Source of the DNA: Deltaproteobacteria bacterium | GTDB lineage: Bacteria > Desulfobacterota > GWC2-55-46 | Reading direction: 5' to 3' | Assembly: GCA_016219015.1 (NCBI GenBank) | Contig: JACRCL010000033.1 | Coordinates: 1-37,899 of the forward strand | DNA: 37,899 nucleotides | Shown: positions 24,216-33,382 of the stretch, piece by piece | Position numbering within the stretch: position 1 is the first letter of the stretch | Layout of the letters: every line of letters starts with the position of its first letter | Position numbers and translations under genes: made by a program | Notes under the pieces: generated by a model | What the model was told of the DNA's origin: nothing | The model's database searches: none | What the model saw: only the letters and a program-made list of their open reading frames with translations

Positions 24216-26930
24216 TCAGAAGGCCTCCGCGCCATGGGCCTTCTTCGCTTCCTCTATCCAGTTGTGTATATGGGACCTGGAGAGGGCCTTGAAGAAATCT
24301 CCTTCGGGGTTTACCATCTCGTATATAACGGTCGGCAAATTGGCCTCAAAGCCCTTGAATATCACCTCTCCGCTCCTGTAGAAGACCTCCACGCGCTCGC
24401 TTCCCTTGACCGATTCCAGCCCTAACCAGAAATCCAGCGTGGTTACCGGGAAGAAAAACGCCTCCTGGATGTACGGGTCGAGGTCCCGCACCTCGACGGT
24501 CTTCTGGAAGAAGCTCTTCGTCCCCTTCGCCTCCCTTATGTAAGCCTGCAGGGCGCCGTAGCTCAAGGCCTGCCCCTTGTTGTAGATGTCCGTGGTGAAT
24601 GAGACGAGACGGAGGTTCGAGAACGTCTCGCCCGAGGTTATCTTCTTAAGGTCGTTCAGGAACTCGTTCGCCATTATCCGGGCCATCGCCTGCGCGCTCG
24701 ACGCCTTCCTGTTCGTAAGGAGCTTCTCGAAGGCGCTGTCGAGCTCCGGGGGCATCTTTATCGAATAGAACCTGTCGATATAGACGTCGAACGGGTATTT
24801 GAGGCGCTGCCTTTTCTTGACTTTCTCGTTCTCCATCAGCATCTCGAGCTTCGCCATGACCATCGGGCTCCTGAAGGTCCCGCGCGAGGCCTCGTTTATC
24901 TTCTCGCCGATGGAGACCTTCACCGGCCCGGAGATGTCGTGCCTCGACTCTATCAGCATCACCTCGGCCTTCGCGCCGTAAGAGATGTAGAGCCCGGCCT
25001 CGAGCTCGCCCTTGATGGCGTTCTCGATCTCGTCCCTGTACGTCCTCTCAAGCCTGTGCTCCTCTTCCCCGAGGGCGACGAGCCTCGATTCCACGCCCGG
25101 CTCACTGGCGTCAAAGGCCCTGTTCAGGTCCTCCCTCTTCTGCTTCAACGCCTCCTTGCGGGCCTCGAACGACTTGTGGACGTCTTCCAAAAGCTCCTCG
25201 TCCCTCCGTGGAGGGAGTCTGCGCAGGAGCTGCTCCCTGTAGCGCCTGATGATGGCCTGGATGTCCCTTGCAAGGGAAACGAGGTAGGTGACCCCGCCTG
25301 AGAATATGGCGGCGTCCCCGGGGAGGTTCGTGAGGGTTATCCCGCGCTCGTCGGTTCCTATGCCGGTGCCGACCCCGTAGCGGCTCGCGGCCGAAAGGAT
25401 CGGCTTGTAGAAGTACTCCTTCATGAACTCCGCCATGGCTATCTCTTTTACCTTGAGGGTCTTGCGCGTGAAGTCCTTCATGTCCACGAAAAGCTGGCCC
25501 TCTTCCTCGACCTCGAGGGTCTTCAGTATCGGCCGGTCGTCCACGGAGAAGCGGTAGAGCCTCCCCCTGCCGTATTCCTCCAGGAGCGTGTTCTGGTTGA
25601 ACTCCCCGCGCCTGTCCGCGAGGTAGCCCCGCATGAGGGACTCGTATTGCTCGACGTGGTCGTCGAGCCTGCACGCGTAATAGCCCTCTATCAGCGGGAG
25701 GGCCGCCTCCAGGTCCTTCTTCGAGCTCTTTAGTATGCCCCCGAGCATGGATTTTTTGAACCCGGAGAGGAAGTCCTGGAAAGAGGATATGGCCTCGACG
25801 CGCATCGTGTCGTTTATGAACCTCTTTTTTATCTCGTCGAGCGACCTGTTAAGGTTGGCGGTAGCCCGCGCGTCGCTTAGGAAGTTCCTTATAAGCCTGT
25901 CCTCGTTATAGACCTCGAAGAGTATCGTCTGCGCCTCGGTGCCGGGCAGCTCGAACTCCATCAGGTACTTCAAGGCCTCGTCCCTGAACCTTGCTATGTC
26001 GCCCTGCTGCTTCAGGGCCTCGACGGTATCCGGGCGCCCTTTGAGCGCGTTGTTTTTCTCCATGGGCTCGAGCGCCTCGGCGCTGAATGTCATGGGGAGA
26101 TTCGAGAGCGCCTCGAAGGATTCGCTGTTGAGCCCGTAAGGGTTAAGGGATACCGAAAGGAGGTTCGAGGGTATCGAGAGGAAGGAGCGCGGGACGAGCG
26201 ACGAGGAAAGTAGCGCGTCAGTAAAGGGGTTGTAGCTCGTGGCGCCCGCGACCTTCAGCCTGTCGAGGGTGTCCCTCATGGCGGCCCTCAATGCATGGAA
26301 GACGGCCAGGCCCGTGACAAGGTCAAGCCTCTCGTAGGACAGGCCCTTTATCCTGTAGGCCTTTATCTTTTCCTTCTTTTTCCGTATGGTGTTTATGGCG
26401 GCCAAAAGCGCGAGATAAGACGTCTTCTCCTCTCCTTCGCCCCTGGCCTCCTCCCTGAGCGTCTTTTCAAAAAGCTCGGAGGCCCAACGCATGAACTTCC
26501 TGCCGTGGCCGTCGGACCCGAGCCAGCCCGCGAGGATGGCGCTGTCGATGTAAGGCGTGGACGAGAGGATGGCCGTGGCGAGTTTTTTCTCAAGGGAGTC
26601 GGCTATGAAGAGGTCTGTCCTGAAGGTCTTGTCCTTGAGAGGGGGGACGGCTATGGGCAGGACCTGGGGGGAGTCGCCCCTGCCCTCGATGCTCGCCGGC
26701 TCGTAGCGCCGCATCAGGAGCGATATGAGGGCGAGGACCGCGTTCTCAATGCAGGCCTCGTCCTCGGCGCCCATGTGATAGGGCACCTTCAGCTCGGCAA
26801 TGGATTCGCCGTGCTTGAACCTCAGCTGCCTGGGCTCCAGGGTCCAGAGCCTGCCGTTCTCGATGTCGCAGCCCTTTTTTAATAAGGCCTCGAAAAGAGA
26901 GAGCCGTTCAGCGCTATAGGATTCCGCCAT
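24216..26930 (-). CDS. Large protein with split class III nucleotidyl cyclase homology domain
   Basis: The 904-aa product has no signal peptide or membrane segment. Residues 1-470 are mostly helical and unrecognised. At 478-690 the landmarks of a class III adenylyl/guanylyl cyclase appear in order: FVDMKDFT (D483, first metal aspartate), helix MAEFMKEYFY, LPGDAAIF (D539, second metal aspartate) and SIGEKINEASR (N679 and R683, transition-state residues). A charged coiled coil of about 85 residues (about 557-643) is inserted between the second metal site and GLYISYGAKAEV. The base-selecting position seven before N679 is Val672, not the usual Asp or Cys/Ser, so activity or substrate is uncertain. 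Residues 700-904 are unrecognised. The start has no clear Shine-Dalgarno and lies close to a MITE-type element. Confidence 0.85.
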   Translation of the reverse strand: MAESYSAERLSLFEALLKKGCDIENGRLWTLEPRQLRFKHGESIAELKVPYHMGAEDEACIENAVLALISLLMRRYEPASIEGRGDSPQVLPIAVPPLKDKTFRTDLFIADSLEKKLATAILSSTPYIDSAILAGWLGSDGHGRKFMRWASELFEKTLREEARGEGEEKTSYLALLAAINTIRKKKEKIKAYRIKGLSYERLDLVTGLAVFHALRAAMRDTLDRLKVAGATSYNPFTDALLSSSLVPRSFLSIPSNLLSVSLNPYGLNSESFEALSNLPMTFSAEALEPMEKNNALKGRPDTVEALKQQGDIARFRDEALKYLMEFELPGTEAQTILFEVYNEDRLIRNFLSDARATANLNRSLDEIKKRFINDTMRVEAISSFQDFLSGFKKSMLGGILKSSKKDLEAALPLIEGYYACRLDDHVEQYESLMRGYLADRRGEFNQNTLLEEYGRGRLYRFSVDDRPILKTLEVEEEGQLFVDMKDFTRKTLKVKEIAMAEFMKEYFYKPILSAASRYGVGTGIGTDERGITLTNLPGDAAIFSGGVTYLVSLARDIQAIIRRYREQLLRRLPPRRDEELLEDVHKSFEARKEALKQKREDLNRAFDASEPGVESRLVALGEEEHRLERTYRDEIENAIKGELEAGLYISYGAKAEVMLIESRHDISGPVKVSIGEKINEASRGTFRSPMVMAKLEMLMENEKVKKRQRLKYPFDVYIDRFYSIKMPPELDSAFEKLLTNRKASSAQAMARIMANEFLNDLKKITSGETFSNLRLVSFTTDIYNKGQALSYGALQAYIREAKGTKSFFQKTVEVRDLDPYIQEAFFFPVTTLDFWLGLESVKGSERVEVFYRSGEVIFKGFEANLPTVIYEMVNPEGDFFKALSRSHIHNWIEEAKKAHGAEAF

Positions 26931-26947
26931 TTTAACCGTTCTTTTAG

Positions 26948-27073
26948 CAGGAGGCTGCTGAAAAAGTCCATCTGCTTTGTTGTCTTCGTCTTGTCACAAC
27001 GTAAGGAGTACGCCTCACTCCTCGCTCCCCTATTTCAATGGGGCCTCGCAGCTGGAGCTTTTTGAGCAGCCTG
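26948..27073. mobile_element. MITE-type element with terminal inverted repeats, ~126 bp
   Basis: The left arm has AGGCTGCTGAAAAAGTCC (26952-26969) and the right arm the complement of GGAGCTTTTTGAGCAGCCT (ending near 27072). The interior shares TCCATCTGCTTTGTTGTC with the element at 20041, in opposite orientation. No coding capacity and no obvious target duplication. It lies between the divergent 904-aa gene and the TMTC-like operon. Confidence 0.75.
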
Positions 27074-27084
27074 AAGAAATTCCG

Positions 27085-27106
27085 AGGTTTTTCAGCAACC
27101 TGTTAA
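27085..27106. repeat. Degenerate MITE-type arm
   Basis: AGGTTTTTCAGCAACCTGTTAA resembles the arm consensus TTTAGCAGGCTGCTGAAAAA read in reverse, with changes. It lies 11 bp from the complete element and could be a remnant of a second insertion. Confidence 0.5.
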
Positions 27107-27187
27107 ATTTCAGCCGAAAGTTATTATCCCGTTTAGCTTATAATAAATAGGCCCGTAAATCAAGCACGCAGGTCACAATCATAGCCC

Positions 27188-27216
27188 TTGTTGAGTCTTT
27201 CGAAATAATGTAAAAT
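27188..27216 (+). promoter_or_regulatory. Sigma70-type promoter of the TMTC-like operon
   Basis: TTGTTG (27188-27193), a 17-bp spacer and TAAAAT (27211-27216) form a fair promoter. The predicted start is near 27223, giving a leader of about 48 nt. The leader has a small stem (CTCCCG with CGGGAG), and there is no good Shine-Dalgarno before the ATG. Confidence 0.5.
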
Positions 27217-27270
27217 ATCATAGCTTTACACGAACTCCCGCCGCTGCGCGCCGGGAGCGGAATACTCCTT

Positions 27271-29148
27271 ATGCAGAGCTTACGGAAGAACGGAATAAAA
27301 GGCTTATACGCCGCCGCCCTTATAGGGGCGCTTACGCTTCTTATCTACTCGAACACCTTCCATTCCTCTTTCCAGTTCGACGATTACCTCTATGTCATAA
27401 ATTACTGCAAGGCGCACCCCCTGAAGGACTACTGGCCCCCTTACGGGACGCGGTACTTAACATACCTGTCCTTCGCGATGAACTACAGGCTCGGCGGTCT
27501 CGACCCTTTCGGCTATCACGCGGTAAATACGCTCATACACGCCATAAACGGCCTGCTCGCGTTCGGGATAATAACCGCCGCCTTCAGGACCCCCGTCATG
27601 GCCCACAACGGGAAGGAAAGGGGGCTCCCTTTCGCGGTGGCCCTTGCGGCCTCTCTCATCTTCGTGGCGCATCCCGTCCAGACAGAGGCGGTGACCTACG
27701 TCTCGCAGAGGTTCGCCTCGCTGGCGACCCTTTTCTACCTGCTGTCGCTTTTCCTTTACGCGAGGTGGAGAGACTCGGGGCAGGGCGAGAGGTACCTCTT
27801 TTATATCGGCTCAATCCTTTCGGCCTTCCTCGCGCAGAAGACAAAGGAGATAGCCTTTACGCTCCCGTTCGTAATAGCGCTCTATGAGTTCGTCTTCTTC
27901 GGAGGGGAAAGGCCGGGCAGGCGCATTTTGCGTCTTGTCCCCTTCTTCCTCGCGTTCCTTATAATACCGCTTTCGGTATTAGGCTTCCTCGGCGGAGGCG
28001 GCATAGGGGACGAGATAAGGGGCCTCCAGTTAAAGGACCTCTCGACGATTTCGCGCCACGACTACCTGTTAACCCAGTTCAGGGTCATCGTGACCTACCT
28101 GAGGCTCCTCGTGCTCCCCGTAAACCAGAATATAGAGTACGATTACCCGATGTCCACCTCTGCCCTTGACCCGCGGGTGGTCCTGTCGTTCCTCTTCCTT
28201 CTCGCCGTCTTCCTCTCAGCCGCGTACGCGCTCTATATATCGGCCGTGAGGAAGAAGCCGCTGCTGCTCCTCGCCTCGTTCGGCGTGGTCTGGTTCTTCG
28301 TGACCGTGTCCATAGAGTCCTCGATAATACCGATAAAAGATGTTATATTCGAGCACAGGCTCTACCTGCCGTCCTTTGGCGCGGCGCTGGCCTTCAGCGC
28401 GGCCGCCTTTTACGCGGCGAAGAAGATAATGCCCGCCGGGGATTTCATAAGGCCCGCCGTGATAATCATCCTCCTTACTGCCGTCCCGCTCGGGGCCGCT
28501 ACATACAGGAGGAACTCCGTCTGGGAAAACGAGGTGACGCTCTACGAGGACGCCGTTAGGAAGAGCCCGGACAAGGAGAGGGTGCGCTACAACCTCGCGT
28601 GGGCGTACCAGACTCGGGGCCAGACCGACAAGGCCGTTACGCAGTACATCGAGGACCTGAGACTCGACCCGAAAAAAGAGAAGGCCCATTACAATATCGC
28701 CGTCATCTACCAGACAGGGGGCAAAGGCGATGAGGCGCTCAGGCACTTTGCCGAGGCCGTAAAATTGAACCCCGCCAACGCCATAGCCTACTACAACATG
28801 GCGCTCATATACCAGGCGCGGGGAGACACGAAGAGCGCGATACTTTCCAACCTCCAGGCCGTAAACATAAACCCTGGCTACGAGGACGCGCACTACAACC
28901 TCGCGTGGGCGTACAATGAGGCCGGGGACGACGCTGACGCCGCCGCTCATTTTAAAGAGGTGATAAGACTCAACCCGAAAAGCGCCGACGCCTTCTACAA
29001 CCTCGGACTCATCTACAGGAAAGAGGGCAGGACGGAAGACGCGAGGGACGCTTTCACGGCCGCGCTCAGGATAAAGCCTGACTACGCGCAGGCCGGCTCT
29101 GAGCTAAAGGGGCTTACTTCGGTAAATGCCGGCCATACCAGACGCTAA
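27271..29148 (+). CDS. TMTC-like GT-C membrane protein with C-terminal TPRs (625 aa)
   Basis: The N-terminal half (about 1-420) has ten or more transmembrane segments with GT-C glycosyltransferase landmarks: an acidic FDD in the first loop (36-38) and HPVQTEAV (134-141). The RNSVWENEVTLYEDAVRKSP junction leads to about five TPR units (about 440-610). This is the layout of TMTC proteins, which in animals are O-mannosyltransferases acting on cadherins; the substrate of bacterial members is unknown, and glycosylation of exported proteins from a lipid-linked sugar is an inference. The TPRs should face the periplasm. There is no clear Shine-Dalgarno (ATACTCCTT before ATG). It heads a three-gene tandem family and overlaps the next gene by 23 bases. 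Confidence 0.88.
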   Translation: MQSLRKNGIKGLYAAALIGALTLLIYSNTFHSSFQFDDYLYVINYCKAHPLKDYWPPYGTRYLTYLSFAMNYRLGGLDPFGYHAVNTLIHAINGLLAFGIITAAFRTPVMAHNGKERGLPFAVALAASLIFVAHPVQTEAVTYVSQRFASLATLFYLLSLFLYARWRDSGQGERYLFYIGSILSAFLAQKTKEIAFTLPFVIALYEFVFFGGERPGRRILRLVPFFLAFLIIPLSVLGFLGGGGIGDEIRGLQLKDLSTISRHDYLLTQFRVIVTYLRLLVLPVNQNIEYDYPMSTSALDPRVVLSFLFLLAVFLSAAYALYISAVRKKPLLLLASFGVVWFFVTVSIESSIIPIKDVIFEHRLYLPSFGAALAFSAAAFYAAKKIMPAGDFIRPAVIIILLTAVPLGAATYRRNSVWENEVTLYEDAVRKSPDKERVRYNLAWAYQTRGQTDKAVTQYIEDLRLDPKKEKAHYNIAVIYQTGGKGDEALRHFAEAVKLNPANAIAYYNMALIYQARGDTKSAILSNLQAVNINPGYEDAHYNLAWAYNEAGDDADAAAHFKEVIRLNPKSADAFYNLGLIYRKEGRTEDARDAFTAALRIKPDYAQAGSELKGLTSVNAGHTRR

Positions 29149-30667
29149 GCTGAAATTGATATACAGGTTAATCCCGCCCGCCCTCATCGCGGCGGTCACG
29201 CTCGGCGTCTACGCGTCCACACTGCTTAACGGCTTTGTCTACGACGACAACCACATACTTCTCAGCAATATCTGGGTCACGGACTTCAGGTACGCCCCCG
29301 ACATACTCTTTTCGCCCCTGATGTCCTTTGACGCGGCCAAGACCGCCTCGAACACCTACAGGCCCCTTCTTTTCTTCCTGTTCATGGCCGAGCATTACGT
29401 CTTCGGCTTCAAGCCTTTAGGCTTCCACCTCGTAAATATCGTCCTCCACGCGGCAAACGCCGTGCTCGTCTATTATCTCGCAGGCTTTTTCCTGAAGGGC
29501 TCCTTCGGGGAAGGGGAAGGGGACAGGGGCAGGCTTACAGGCACGGTCTGCGCGGTCTTCGCCGGGCTTGTCTTCTCGCTACATACGGTAAATACCGAGG
29601 TCGTCAACTGGGTCTCGGCTCAGGCCGAGCTGACTTACACTTTCTTTACGCTCGCGTCCTTTAATATATTCATAAGGGCCGGGGCGGGCAGGCGCACTGG
29701 CCTCATGATACTCTCGGCCCTTTTCTTCCTCCTTGCGCTTTTCTGCAAGGAGACGGCCGCGGCACTCCTCCCGATAATATTCCTGTACGGGCTTACGGAG
29801 AAGGGCAGGGGGCCTGTAAAGGGCTGGAAGGGGTATCTCCTGTTCGTCCTGACGTTTTTCGCGTTCATGGCGATAAGGACGTACGCCATAGGGGGGATAA
29901 TACACCATAAGCAGGCGGACCTCGGCATATGGAGCGCCGTGGTCAACGTATTCCCGCTTGTGGCCGGGTATTTCAGCAAGCTCGTCTACCCGTCAGGCCT
30001 CAACATACTCTACGAGTTCCATCCGGCGCGCGGGCTCAGTGATATCCGCGTTATCGCTGGGATTGCGATAACGATAGCATTTATGGTCTGCGCGGTCTTT
30101 TTCAGGAGAAGAAGGCCCGTCTACACAGCCCTTGTAGTGGCGGCCGTGCCGCTCCTTCCGGTGCTATACATACCGGCTCTTTCAACGGCCGCCTCCGCTG
30201 ACAGATACCTGTACCTGCCCTCTGTGGGCTTCGCGATCCTGCTCGCGTATCTATGCGGCCAGGCGCTTAAACGGCGGGGGACCGCCGTTGCCGCCGTATT
30301 TGTCTCCGTCATTTTGCTCGCCGCTTATTCTGTAGCTTCGATCGAAAGGGGGCGCGTCTGGCGGGACGACTACTCCCTCTGGGCGGACGCGCTAAAAAAA
30401 TCCCCCAATAACCCGAACGTCCATTACAACTTCGCGTGGGCGAGCCACGGCAAGGGCGATTTCGGGAACGCGATTGCGCACTACTCCGAGACCATCAGGC
30501 TCGACAAGGGCGCGGCTGACGCGCATTATAACCTCGGCGTGATATACGCGTACCGGAAGGATACGAAAGAGGCGGCCTTCGAGTTCCGCGAGGCGCTGAA
30601 GATTAACCCCGGCTATAAAGAGGCGGCGGACAGGCTTCTGGAGATTCAATCAGGGAGCCTCCAATGA
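29126..30667 (+). CDS. TMTC-like GT-C membrane protein with C-terminal TPRs, second copy (513 aa)
   Basis: A paralogue of both its neighbours. The catalytic-type loop has YDD at 39-41 (GFVYDDNHIL), and HTVNTEVVNWVSAQAE replaces the HPV form of the family. About eleven transmembrane segments run to residue 405; RGRVWRDDYSLWADALKKSP marks the junction. Only two to three TPR units follow, fewer than in the 625-aa protein. It starts inside the 3' end of that gene in another frame and its stop overlaps the start of the third gene (ATGA), so all three are translationally coupled. The close similarity in order and motifs indicates tandem duplication. The substrate is unknown. Confidence 0.87.
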   Translation: MPAIPDAKLKLIYRLIPPALIAAVTLGVYASTLLNGFVYDDNHILLSNIWVTDFRYAPDILFSPLMSFDAAKTASNTYRPLLFFLFMAEHYVFGFKPLGFHLVNIVLHAANAVLVYYLAGFFLKGSFGEGEGDRGRLTGTVCAVFAGLVFSLHTVNTEVVNWVSAQAELTYTFFTLASFNIFIRAGAGRRTGLMILSALFFLLALFCKETAAALLPIIFLYGLTEKGRGPVKGWKGYLLFVLTFFAFMAIRTYAIGGIIHHKQADLGIWSAVVNVFPLVAGYFSKLVYPSGLNILYEFHPARGLSDIRVIAGIAITIAFMVCAVFFRRRRPVYTALVVAAVPLLPVLYIPALSTAASADRYLYLPSVGFAILLAYLCGQALKRRGTAVAAVFVSVILLAAYSVASIERGRVWRDDYSLWADALKKSPNNPNVHYNFAWASHGKGDFGNAIAHYSETIRLDKGAADAHYNLGVIYAYRKDTKEAAFEFREALKINPGYKEAADRLLEIQSGSLQ

Positions 30668-32379
30668 AAAAAACAGCCGATAAGCAGACAAATAAAAAGA
30701 GCTTCGACAGGGCAAAGGCGGCCTCGGTCCTTATCATTATCGTTGCCACGTTCGCTGTCTACGCGGCGTCTGTCGGGAACGGGTTCGTCTACGACGACCA
30801 CGAGCTCATTCTAAATAACAGGCTTATAACGGACTTCAGGTATCTGCCGCAGGCGTTTACCACGTCCCTCTGGTCGTTCAAGGGCATGGTGTCGAACACG
30901 TACAGGCCGGTGTTGCACCTGATTTTTTTGATCGAACGCGCCGCCTTCGGGGTAAGCCCGTGGGGCTACCATCTGACGGCAGTGGCGCTGCACGCGGCAA
31001 ATGCCGTAACCGTCTTCCTTATCGCGTCCCTTTTCGCCTTTAACGGCGCCGGGCAGGCGGGCCAGGCGGGCATCGACGGGTTGAGCAAAGGGGCGCGGGT
31101 ATTGCGTTTCCCCGTAAAGAGGGGCTTTCCCGGGTATTTCCCGCCGCTCCTGGCCGGTCTTGTATTCGCCCTCCATCCGGTCAATTCCGAGGTCGTATCA
31201 TGGGTCTCGGCCATAACAGAGCTTACGTATACACTCTTCTTCCTCCTTTCGCTCTACTTTTTCATGCGGTTCAGGGCAGGGCAGGGGAGGGCCTTTTACG
31301 CGCTCTCAATCCTTTGTTTTCCCGTGGCGCTCCTGAGCAAGGAAACGGCCATAATGCTCCCGGCGCTGATAGCCGCCTACGACCTTTCCGGAGAGGGCGT
31401 CTCTTTTTTAAGACGCTGGAAGGGCTACATCCTCTATATCCTCCTGGCCGTCCTGTACATGGCCCTGAGGACTATCTCCGTGGGCGGCCTTCTCCATCAC
31501 AGGCAGATAAGCCTTTCAGTCCGCGAGCTTGCCATAAACATCTTCCCGCTCATATTCAAATACGCGTGGAAGCTCGTCCTGCCCATAGGCCTCAATGCGA
31601 TATATGTCATGGAATATACGGCGTCCCTCGCTGAGCCGAAGGCCATAGCCGGGGTGCTGGCCGCCGTAGTTTTTATTTTAGCCCTGGCGCTGAGCCTGAG
31701 GAAAAGGCAGGCGTTCATCGGGCTCCTCCTTATAGCGCTGCCTCTGCTGCCGGTCCTCTACATACCGGCGCTTTCTAACGCCGCCTTCGCCGACCGCTAC
31801 CTCTACCTCCCTTCGGCGGGCTTCGCGATGTTGATATCCTTCGCGATAGGGCCTATTTTCGCCTCATCAAAAGCGCGTAAGGCCCGGGCCGTCATAATGC
31901 CGTTGTTTGCGGCTGTCCTTGTCCTCTATTCGGCAGGCTCTTTCAAAAGGAGCGCAGTCTGGAAGGACGACCTCACCCTCTGGCAGGATACCATCGTAAA
32001 GTCCCCGTCGAGCAAATACGCCCATTACAACCTCGCGCTCGCTTACAGGGAAAAGGGAGAGATAGATAAGGCCATAGCGGATTTCGAGGAGGCGATAAGG
32101 CTCGACCCGGCCTACGAGGACGCCCATTACAACCTCGCGTGGGTATACGACTACGCGGGCGACCATGACAGGGCGATAGCGCACTACAGGGATACCATAA
32201 GGCTCAACCCAGCTTCTGCAGACGCGTATTTCAACATAGGCCTCATATACAGGAAAGAGGGGCTTTTAAGCGAGTCTGCCGGGGAGTTCAGGAACGCGCT
32301 CAGGATAAGGCCCGGGTACGCTGAGGCTGAAAAAGAGCTGGCAGGGGTCATGGGCCGGGGGGGAAGGGAAACTAACTGA
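30664..32379 (+). CDS. TMTC-like GT-C membrane protein with C-terminal TPRs, third copy (571 aa)
   Basis: The third paralogue has a basic N-terminus with KKTADKQTNKK, then YDD at 43-45 (GFVYDDHELIL) and HPVNSEVVSWVSAITE. Its membrane region extends to about residue 425. The junction RSAVWKDDLTLWQDTIVKSP leads to about three and a half TPR units (about 450-560). The last two TPRs match the end of the 625-aa protein closely (AHYNLAWVYD, IRLNPASADAYFNIGLIYRK), pointing to duplication or gene conversion. It lacks a strong ribosome site but overlaps the second copy by 4 bases. It ends the plus-strand operon; a gap of about 180 bp separates it from the HEAT-like gene. Confidence 0.87.
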   Translation: MKKTADKQTNKKSFDRAKAASVLIIIVATFAVYAASVGNGFVYDDHELILNNRLITDFRYLPQAFTTSLWSFKGMVSNTYRPVLHLIFLIERAAFGVSPWGYHLTAVALHAANAVTVFLIASLFAFNGAGQAGQAGIDGLSKGARVLRFPVKRGFPGYFPPLLAGLVFALHPVNSEVVSWVSAITELTYTLFFLLSLYFFMRFRAGQGRAFYALSILCFPVALLSKETAIMLPALIAAYDLSGEGVSFLRRWKGYILYILLAVLYMALRTISVGGLLHHRQISLSVRELAINIFPLIFKYAWKLVLPIGLNAIYVMEYTASLAEPKAIAGVLAAVVFILALALSLRKRQAFIGLLLIALPLLPVLYIPALSNAAFADRYLYLPSAGFAMLISFAIGPIFASSKARKARAVIMPLFAAVLVLYSAGSFKRSAVWKDDLTLWQDTIVKSPSSKYAHYNLALAYREKGEIDKAIADFEEAIRLDPAYEDAHYNLAWVYDYAGDHDRAIAHYRDTIRLNPASADAYFNIGLIYRKEGLLSESAGEFRNALRIRPGYAEAEKELAGVMGRGGRETN

Positions 32380-32557
32380 AAACGCTTAAATCTGTTGCCC
32401 TTACGGGTGCGTGAGGATATAATCCCCCCCTGAAGATGGGGCGTGATTAACCGTATTGTCCTGCGTCGCCGCGTTATGGTATTATAATGACGGCCCTTTA
32501 ATGAAGACAGGCCTTCAAGGCAAAAAGGCCGGTTTATCAAGGAGATATACGAATTAA

Positions 32558-33382
32558 ATGAGTTCGATAAGGGAGAAGCTCAACAATATGTTCTCGAAGG
32601 TCATGGCCGGGACCGTGACCCGGGAAGAGGGGACGATGCTCATCAACCACCTCGCTAAAGAGGACCAGGCCGACACGATAAGGGAGCTCATCTACCTTAT
32701 AGACAACCCGCCCCAGGGGGTCTTCCCGAAGACCGTGCTCCACACGATAGCCCTTTCGAGGAACAAGGCGTTCTACGGCATAATGCTGGAGAGCCTCGAG
32801 CACAAGAACGAGGACGTCTCGATACTGGCCGCGGAGGAGCTCGCGAGCCTCAAGACCTCGGACGCGAAGTACGTCCTGATGGAGCACCTGAACAGCGAGG
32901 TCTACCACGTGAGGAAGGCCTCTGCGCTGGCGCTCGCAAAGGGCTTCGATGACGGCGTTGAGATACTTAAAAGGCATATCATCGCCCATCCCGAGCCTTT
33001 CTACAGGCTCACATCCGCCCAGGCGCTTCTTCTTTCGGGCAGGAAAGGGGGCCTGTCTTCCCTTATCGAGATACTCAGCTCGGGCAACGAGGGGGCCGTA
33101 AAGACGGCCGCCGAGGCGCTTTCGGGGGCAGGGGACATGCTTCCAGGCGAGGATATCCCGAAGATACTCGGGGCATTGATGCTCGCGGGCGACAACAAGG
33201 ACTCCCGCCTTATAATAGAGCTTCTTAAGGTCGTGGCCGGGCTCAAGGGAAGGGCAAGGGGGTTTGAGGGGTTCGTACTCGCCTTCACGGACTACCCTTC
33301 GGACCCGGTGAGGGCTGAGGCCGAGCACGCCCTCAAGGAGATAAGGCAGTCATCCGCCACATACACTCAGGACGCCGATTAG
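32558..33382 (+). CDS. HEAT-repeat-like protein, function unknown (274 aa)
   Basis: An all-helical soluble protein with repeated helix pairs of HEAT type, for example DVSILAAEELASLKTSDAKY, HVRKASALALAKGFDDGVEI and AVKTAAEALSGAGDMLPGED, at a spacing of about 30-40 residues. No signal peptide and no catalytic motif. Such scaffolds usually bind proteins. The ATG at 32558 is about 12 nt after AAGGAG, a long spacing. It has its own upstream gap of about 180 bp and may or may not be cotranscribed with the TMTC-like genes. Its TAG stop codon is followed at once by an arm of the MITE-type repeat (CAGGGTGTTAAAAAAACAG). It converges with the TPR gene on the other strand. Confidence 0.83.
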   Translation: MSSIREKLNNMFSKVMAGTVTREEGTMLINHLAKEDQADTIRELIYLIDNPPQGVFPKTVLHTIALSRNKAFYGIMLESLEHKNEDVSILAAEELASLKTSDAKYVLMEHLNSEVYHVRKASALALAKGFDDGVEILKRHIIAHPEPFYRLTSAQALLLSGRKGGLSSLIEILSSGNEGAVKTAAEALSGAGDMLPGEDIPKILGALMLAGDNKDSRLIIELLKVVAGLKGRARGFEGFVLAFTDYPSDPVRAEAEHALKEIRQSSATYTQDAD

